A stretch of 64,000 nt of DNA from Enterococcus_D entomosocium (lineage in GTDB: Bacteria; Bacillota; Bacilli; Lactobacillales; Enterococcaceae). A program made the translations under genes and the position numbers. The stretch lies in the NCBI RefSeq assembly GCF_030441895.1, contig NZ_JARJAS010000003.1; one strand, 5' to 3'. Below are positions 59,582 through 64,000 of this stretch, piece after piece; within the stretch, counting starts at the first letter, position 1; each line of letters begins with the position of its first letter. Below the pieces are notes generated by a model. That model ran no database searches, was not told where the DNA came from, and saw nothing but the letters and a program-made list of their open reading frames with translations.

Positions 59582-60373
59582 ATGGATATTGGGAAAATTA
59601 TTAAAGAAGAACGCACCAAACGAAATCTCACGCAAGAACAATTGGCGCAGGAATTTTTTGTCACTCGGCAACTGATTTCAAAATGGGAAAACGGCAAGAG
59701 CTATCCTGATCTAGACCAAGTAGTCAAACTGAGCAACTATTTTGAATTGACCTTGGACTATTTATTAAAAGAAGACAAACAGATGGTCCAAGAACTCAAT
59801 CTGACCACCCACCGAAAACGAATTGGCCTCGTATTGATCGCCCTTTTGACTGTTCTCAGTATTAGCTTAAGTACGATTTTGCTGGCAGGATTTTGGATCG
59901 ATCCAGTCTTTTTCACAAAAGAAGACCTAACGATCACTTCTATTAAAAAGTACCACTTGCCTGCCACTGAGATAACAAATCAGGAAACCGGACAAGTGAT
60001 TCAGCTGCCTGAAGATACGGAATACTTGATCACTTATACGATCGATCGGCCAATGGTAAAAACGGGCCGTCTGTCGGGTTATAAAGAATACAGCAGCGAA
60101 AATGCCAGCCAATTAATGGTTTCGGGTTATCACGGTTTTCATTTTGGCACGCAAACAAGCAAAATCGTCATTCGCAGCAATCGCGAAGACAATTTAGCTG
60201 CACCAGAATTAAATGCAAACAAGGATCTTTATCTTCGTAATATGAATAAAGCGCGCGCCTATCAAAAATCTGCAGCAGGTGACGCATTTTCTATCGAAGA
60301 CGAAGGCGATCTCCTCTTTACTGCAGAAGAACTGGAACAATTACCCTTTGAACAAGGACAACTGCCAGAGTAA
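59582..60373 (+). CDS. XRE-family regulator with membrane helix and extracytoplasmic domain
   Basis: A 263-residue protein with N-terminal XRE HTH (about 5-60; LTQEQLAQEFFVTRQLISKWENGKSYPDL), a membrane helix (about 80-102) and a C-terminal extracytoplasmic part of about 155 residues of unknown fold. It resembles membrane-bound HTH sensors that control stress or envelope genes. GGAGG lies 12 bases before the ATG. Its target is unknown; the CPBP gene is convergent. Confidence 0.85.
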   Translation: MDIGKIIKEERTKRNLTQEQLAQEFFVTRQLISKWENGKSYPDLDQVVKLSNYFELTLDYLLKEDKQMVQELNLTTHRKRIGLVLIALLTVLSISLSTILLAGFWIDPVFFTKEDLTITSIKKYHLPATEITNQETGQVIQLPEDTEYLITYTIDRPMVKTGRLSGYKEYSSENASQLMVSGYHGFHFGTQTSKIVIRSNREDNLAAPELNANKDLYLRNMNKARAYQKSAAGDAFSIEDEGDLLFTAEELEQLPFEQGQLPE

Positions 60374-60375
60374 AC

Positions 60376-60410
60376 AAAAACCACCGAATCGTTTTGATCG
60401 GTGGTTTTTT
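60376..60410. terminator. Terminator between XRE and CPBP genes
   Basis: AAAAACCACCGA pairs with TCGGTGGTTTTTT. T/A runs lie on both sides, so it can end both convergent genes. Confidence 0.88.
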
Positions 60411-60419
60411 GCTGACTTC

Positions 60420-61088
60420 TTAACCTAACAAGATCATTGCGATCGCCGCCAAGGCATTATTGAGAAAATGCATGGCGATGGCTGTTTCTAAGCGCTTGGT
60501 TTTTACATAAATCAACGCCATGATCAGCCCCATAGCACCGTAGATCAAAAACTCGACCAGATTGGTGACGGAATGGATGATACTAAAAACGGCTACACTT
60601 GAAATGATCCCGACTATCGGGTATTTCTTGAATAAAAGGCCGATAAACCCACCACGGAAAACGATTTCTTCCATGATTGGCGCCGCCACAGCGATCAATA
60701 GGAAGATCAAAAGCGGATTTTCGCCTGTAAACAGTTCCCCTAACAATGCATCATTCGCGGTCGCCTCTTGATCGGATATATGCTGCAGATACATGGTACC
60801 ACCAACAGCAACGACTCGACCTAAAACAAAACCACCGATGATCCATAGCCAGTTGCGCTTCGTTGACCACCCAAAGTCAAAGGTGGCAAGTCCTAGCTTC
60901 CGAGCCAAATACATCAGTAGGCCAATGTTTGCCAAAAGCAAGGCAATCAACCCGTAGCTCATCATCGCAGGAATCCTCGGCTCTCCTGCTTCCAAATAAT
61001 AGATTTTTACCACACTGAATACGGTCATCCCTACTTGACTTAGTAAGAATAAGCCAATCAAAATAAATAAGTTCTTTACTGCTTTCAT
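60420..61088 (-). CDS. CPBP-family intramembrane protease (Abi)
   Basis: A 222-residue membrane protein with the CPBP/Abi motifs: EEIVFRGG (about 141-148, catalytic Glu pair and Arg), SIIHSVTN with a His (about 170-177) and HFLNNALA near the C-terminus. Members cleave membrane proteins or protect against bacteriocins. ATG 61088 has GGAGG 5 bases upstream. The promoter is not clear. Confidence 0.88.
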   Translation of the reverse strand: MKAVKNLFILIGLFLLSQVGMTVFSVVKIYYLEAGEPRIPAMMSYGLIALLLANIGLLMYLARKLGLATFDFGWSTKRNWLWIIGGFVLGRVVAVGGTMYLQHISDQEATANDALLGELFTGENPLLIFLLIAVAAPIMEEIVFRGGFIGLLFKKYPIVGIISSVAVFSIIHSVTNLVEFLIYGAMGLIMALIYVKTKRLETAIAMHFLNNALAAIAMILLG

Positions 61089-61329
61089 GCTCTCCTCCAT
61101 TGTTTGCTCATTGCATTTTGCAGGATTGGGTTACGACAAATCATGACACAGTCCATCACTTGGTTCCCCATATATCCAGAAACTGCTTAGCCGCTATCGG
61201 CTTGTTTCTAATGATACTGAGTTTCCTCAGTATTTACAACAAATAAAAAATAAAAACAGTTATTTTGCGTATTTTATCCAACAAACCACGTTTTTTCTTT
61301 CGCTGCCCTCAAAAAAATATAAGTAGTGT

Positions 61330-61358
61330 TTGAAAAAAGCGCTCTCTTATGCTACACT
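61330..61358 (+). promoter_or_regulatory. Promoter of the ABC-2 exporter operon
   Basis: TTGAAA (61330-61335), 17 bp, TACACT (61353-61358); transcription should begin near 61365, giving a leader of about 120 bases before the ATPase ATG. In the 396-bp gap 61089-61484, the left 240 bp is AT-rich and shows no gene or clear signal. Confidence 0.75.
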
Positions 61359-61398
61359 GTTCCTACTTTTGTTTGGCTGACGAACCGCTGCCCCAACC

Positions 61399-61488
61399 AT
61401 GTTCGTTTGGACCAACTCGTTGCGAGTATTCGATTTCGAATGCTCTTTTTGTCGCGTTTGTCAAAAGAAAGTGAGTGAATCCAAATGA
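61399..61488 (+). CDS. Possible 29-residue leader peptide overlapping the ABC ATPase start
   Basis: A short ORF begins at ATG 61399 in the leader and stops at TGA 61486-61488, overlapping the ATPase ATG as ATGA. It has a C-x2-C-x2-C stretch (residues 15-21) and a lysine-rich end. No ribosome-binding site precedes it, so translation is doubtful; a run of this length is not rare by chance. If read, it would couple translation to the ATPase, which itself has only a weak site. Confidence 0.3.
   Translation: MFVWTNSLRVFDFECSFCRVCQKKVSESK
61416..61445 (+). promoter_or_regulatory. Overlapping leader hairpins, possible attenuator
   Basis: GAGTATTCGA and TCGAATGCTC pair (9 of 10) around TT and are followed by TTTTT (61446-61450), like an intrinsic terminator. 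A second stem ACTCG-TTG-CGAGT (61416-61428) shares the left arm, so the two cannot form together. Both lie in the leader of the ABC-2 operon. Confidence 0.5.
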
Positions 61489-62459
61489 TCCAAGTAGAAC
61501 ACCTCAGCAAGACCTTCCAAGTGTCCAAGCGAAAAAGCGGCTTTCGCCAAGCAGCCAAAGCATTTCTTTCTCGTGAAACCACCACCGTCCATGCGTTGCA
61601 AGACATCAGCTTTACCATCAATGAAGGCGAAATGGTTGGCTACATCGGGCCTAATGGTGCTGGAAAAAGTACCACCATAAAAATCATGTGCGGGATTTTG
61701 ACCCCTGATCAAGGCATTTGTCACATCAATGGTCGTACGCCTTGGCAAGAACGTATTCAACATGTCAAAGACATCGGCGTCGTCTTCGGGCAGCGCAGTC
61801 AACTCTGGTGGGATGTCCCCGTCAATGACAGCTTTGATTTGATCCGTGATATCTACAAAGTCGACGCTGCTAGTTATCAGCGCAACCTAGAAGAATTAGT
61901 CACCTTACTAGATTTAGGTGAGATCTTAAAAACCCCTGCTCGGTCCTTGAGTCTCGGTCAGCGTATGCGCTGTGAGATCGCCGCCTCCTTACTCCATGAC
62001 CCCAAAATCTTATTTCTTGATGAACCCACCATCGGTTTAGATGCTGTATCAAAGATTGCCGTGCGTCAGTTTATTAAAAAAAGAAACCAAGAAAAAGGCA
62101 CCACAGTCATCCTGACGACCCACGATATGCAAGATATCGAGGCGCTGACACAGCGAATTCTGTTGATCGGCAAAGGGCAAATTTTGCTGGATGGTCGCCT
62201 CGATGAACTAAAGCATCGTTTTTCTGATGTCAAAACGCTGGAGATCGACTATCAAGGGAATGAACCTCATCTGCCAGAAAACGTCCAGCTGCTTCAAAAA
62301 GACGTTGGTCGCCTTGTTCTGAAACTTGATCCCAAAGAAGTGTCGGTCGCTCAGCTGCTCAGTCTGCTCAGCAATCAAGTCGAGATCACCGATTTGGCCG
62401 TTGCCAGTATCACCGCCGAAGAAATGGTCGCTAAGCTGTATCAGGAGTATCAAATATGA
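61485..62459 (+). CDS. ABC-2 exporter ATP-binding protein
   Basis: A 324-residue ATPase (COG4586-type): Walker A GPNGAGKST (about 52-60), Q-loop FGQRSQLWWD, signature LSLGQRMR (about 150-157), Walker B ILFLDEP, H-loop TTHD, and a C-terminal regulatory stretch of about 90 residues. Powers the two permeases downstream. The ATG overlaps the leader-ORF stop; its stop overlaps the next gene as ATGA. Substrate unknown. Confidence 0.93.
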   Translation: MIQVEHLSKTFQVSKRKSGFRQAAKAFLSRETTTVHALQDISFTINEGEMVGYIGPNGAGKSTTIKIMCGILTPDQGICHINGRTPWQERIQHVKDIGVVFGQRSQLWWDVPVNDSFDLIRDIYKVDAASYQRNLEELVTLLDLGEILKTPARSLSLGQRMRCEIAASLLHDPKILFLDEPTIGLDAVSKIAVRQFIKKRNQEKGTTVILTTHDMQDIEALTQRILLIGKGQILLDGRLDELKHRFSDVKTLEIDYQGNEPHLPENVQLLQKDVGRLVLKLDPKEVSVAQLLSLLSNQVEITDLAVASITAEEMVAKLYQEYQI

Positions 62460-63259
62460 GGAAGTATCAGGCATTTTTCCGCATTCGCTTTATCAATACC
62501 TTGCAATACCGCTCGGCGGCAATTGCCGGGATGGCTACGCAACTAGCTTGGGGCTTGATGGAAATTCTGGCATTCCACGCCTTTTACCAAGCAGATCCTA
62601 GTGCCTTTCCCATGACCTTTCAACAAACCGTCTCCTATGTTTGGCTCCAGCAAGCCTTCTTGTCTTTATTTATGTTGTGGTTCTTTGAGGCAGAAATTTT
62701 CAATACCATCACCACAGGGACGATCGCCTACGAACTTGTGCGGCCGATGGATCTATACAATCGCTGGTTTTGCCAATCGGCTGCCAATCGCTTAGCAAAA
62801 GCCGTCTTGCGTTGCGGACCGATTTTTGTGATTGCCTTTTTACTGCCAGCACCTTATCGCTTGATTCTGCCAGCAAACATCGTTGCCCTGTTCTTGTTTC
62901 TTTTGTCTATGGCGCTGAGTTTAGGTGTAGTGATCGCTATGTCGCAGCTGGTCTATATCTCGACTTTTTACACATTATCCTCCATCGGGGTGCGGATCGT
63001 CATCAGCTCCATCGGTGAATTTTTAGCTGGCGGGGTCATTCCTCTGCCTTTCTTTCCACAGCCTTTTCGCCAATTCGTGGAACTATTGCCTTTTGCTTCC
63101 ATGCAAAACGTCCCGCTGCGAATTTACAACGGGGATCTGACTGGCTTTGCGCTTGTTTCTGCATTGCTCTTACAAGCGTTTTGGCTCGTACTTTTGATCG
63201 TGATCGGAAAAATTTGGCTGCAGCAGGCACTCAAGCGTGTCGTTGTGCAAGGAGGTTAA
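62456..63259 (+). CDS. ABC-2 family exporter permease (COG3694/4587-type)
   Basis: A 267-residue permease with about six helices and the family feature ITTGTIAYELVRPMDLYNRWF in the first cytoplasmic loop (about 85-105). It overlaps the ATPase by 4 bp. With the next gene it forms a heterodimeric membrane part. GGAGG lies near its end and serves the following gene. Confidence 0.9.
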   Translation: MRKYQAFFRIRFINTLQYRSAAIAGMATQLAWGLMEILAFHAFYQADPSAFPMTFQQTVSYVWLQQAFLSLFMLWFFEAEIFNTITTGTIAYELVRPMDLYNRWFCQSAANRLAKAVLRCGPIFVIAFLLPAPYRLILPANIVALFLFLLSMALSLGVVIAMSQLVYISTFYTLSSIGVRIVISSIGEFLAGGVIPLPFFPQPFRQFVELLPFASMQNVPLRIYNGDLTGFALVSALLLQAFWLVLLIVIGKIWLQQALKRVVVQGG

Positions 63260-63264
63260 GGAAT

Positions 63265-64000
63265 ATGGTTTATTGGCATTATTTTTGTATTCATCTCAAA
63301 AGTCAGATGCAATATAAAGTTTCCTTTGTGTTAACTGCTTTGGGACAATTTCTAGGTTCCTTTACTGCTTTTTTAGGCATTTGGTTTATGTTTACCCGGT
63401 TTCATCAAGTGGATGGCTTCACCTTTGAAGAAGTCTTGCTTTCCTTTGCGACGGTTTTGTTTGCCTTTTCGATTGCGGAATGCTTCTTTCGCGGGTTCGA
63501 TCTTTTTCCACAAATGATCAGTAATGGCGAGTTCGATCGGGCACTCGTGCGTCCTCGCTCCTTGATTTTTCAAGTCTTAGCTTCCAAAATGGAATTCTCG
63601 CGTCTCGGCCGTTTTATTCAAGCCTTGCTGTTGTTTGCTTATGCGATTCCTAATAGTGGAATTGCTTGGCATTTTGGAAATGTCCTGACTCTTTTTCTGA
63701 TGATCGTCTGTGGCGCCCTCTTTTTCGCCCTATTGTTCTTAGTGTATGCCGCCATTTCCTTCTTTACGATCCAAGGACTTGAATTTATGAATATTTTTAC
63801 CGATGGTGCCCGCGAATTCGGCCGCTACCCCTTCAGTATCTACGGAAAACACGTCTTGCGTTTATTGACCTACGTCGTGCCGATGGCTTGGTTTCAGTAT
63901 TATCCGTTTCTGTATGTCATTGGTCGCGTAACTAATCCTTGGTGGATCTTATCGCCGTTGGTTTGTCTGCTCTTTGCCTTTCCCGCCTTCTTCTTTTGGC
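63265..64000 (+). CDS. ABC-2 family exporter permease, second subunit (cut by window end)
   Basis: The first 245 codons (63265 to window end) of a permease resembling the preceding one: MVYWHYFCIHLKSQMQYK, ISNGEFDRALVRPRSLIFQ (the same loop as its partner), FTIQGLEFMNIFTDGAREFGRYP. About six helices; the last residues lie beyond the window. ATG 63265 has AAGGAGG upstream, overlapping the end of the previous gene. Third gene of the exporter operon. Confidence 0.9.
   Translation, partial: MVYWHYFCIHLKSQMQYKVSFVLTALGQFLGSFTAFLGIWFMFTRFHQVDGFTFEEVLLSFATVLFAFSIAECFFRGFDLFPQMISNGEFDRALVRPRSLIFQVLASKMEFSRLGRFIQALLLFAYAIPNSGIAWHFGNVLTLFLMIVCGALFFALLFLVYAAISFFTIQGLEFMNIFTDGAREFGRYPFSIYGKHVLRLLTYVVPMAWFQYYPFLYVIGRVTNPWWILSPLVCLLFAFPAFFFW

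Noticed and set aside
61336..61349. AAAAAGCGCTCTCT as a cre in the ABC-2 promoter
   Set aside because: Only 11 of 14 positions match, and the bases lie in the spacer of a promoter with no known link to carbon control.
1..64000. CRISPR, tRNA, rRNA, prophage or insertion sequences
   Set aside because: No repeats with regular spacing, no transposase or integrase, and no recognised structural RNA were seen by reading; a dedicated search could still find small RNAs.

Overview
The window is a low-GC Firmicute chromosome segment. Its AAGGAGG ribosome-binding sites, sigma-A promoters, CcpA-type cre sites, mannose-family PTS and YesL/YesM/YesN proteins fit Enterococcus or a close relative; a plant-associated, motile-group species such as E. 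casseliflavus or E. gallinarum is a guess. No rRNA, tRNA, insertion sequence, prophage or CRISPR array was seen. Almost everything is carbohydrate catabolism, mostly on the minus strand.

Region by region: (1) 1-2098: 5' part of a tyrosine-phosphatase-family gene and a PRD/EIIA regulator. (2) 2343-11649, minus: alpha-glucoside locus with RDD and small membrane proteins, a GH65 phosphorylase, ABC binding protein and two permeases, a second GH65 and a LacI regulator. (3) 11879-13093, plus: cytosine-deaminase-like amidohydrolase. (4) 13185-18075, minus: nucleoside/ribose module (LacI/RbsR type, RihC-like hydrolase, DcuC-family carrier, GNAT, ribokinase). (5) 18227-45757: hemicellulose island: LplABC-like importer with SGNH esterase, GH29 alpha-fucosidase and acetyl-esterase-like hydrolase; divergent YesL and YesM; GH43, GH31 alpha-xylosidase and ROK kinase; YesN-type response regulator and GH1; xylA, xylB and xylR; a third ABC importer with a second GH43; an AraC regulator. 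(6) 46023-56313: mannose-family PTS operon for a probable sugar acid (6PGDH-like, 2-hydroxyacid dehydrogenase, GldA-like dehydrogenase, IIC, IID, IIB, an M28-like membrane protein, IIA, UxuA, Eda), divergent from an RpiR regulator, with a HAD phosphatase downstream. (7) 56569-64000: housekeeping-type genes (YccF, DUF1002, acyltransferase, XRE-membrane regulator, CPBP protease) and an ABC-2 exporter cut by the window end.

How it fits together: the glycosidases lack signal peptides, so oligosaccharides are probably imported by the three CUT1-type ABC systems and cut inside. The set alpha-xylosidase, alpha-L-fucosidase, GH1, two GH43 enzymes, esterases and xylose isomerase/xylulokinase matches side-chain removal from xyloglucan and xylan oligosaccharides. 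None of the three importers carries its own ATPase, so a shared MsmX/MsmK-type ATPase outside the window is implied. Several promoters carry a cre overlapping the -35 box plus a local repressor palindrome.

Main points for a second look: an A8 tract right after the YesM start that puts the kinase out of frame, an apparently inactive M28-like protein inside the PTS operon, matching acidic tails on PTS IIA and IIC, a RihC-like hydrolase with Tyr in place of the active-site His, and a leader with overlapping hairpins and a 29-codon ORF before the ABC-2 exporter.
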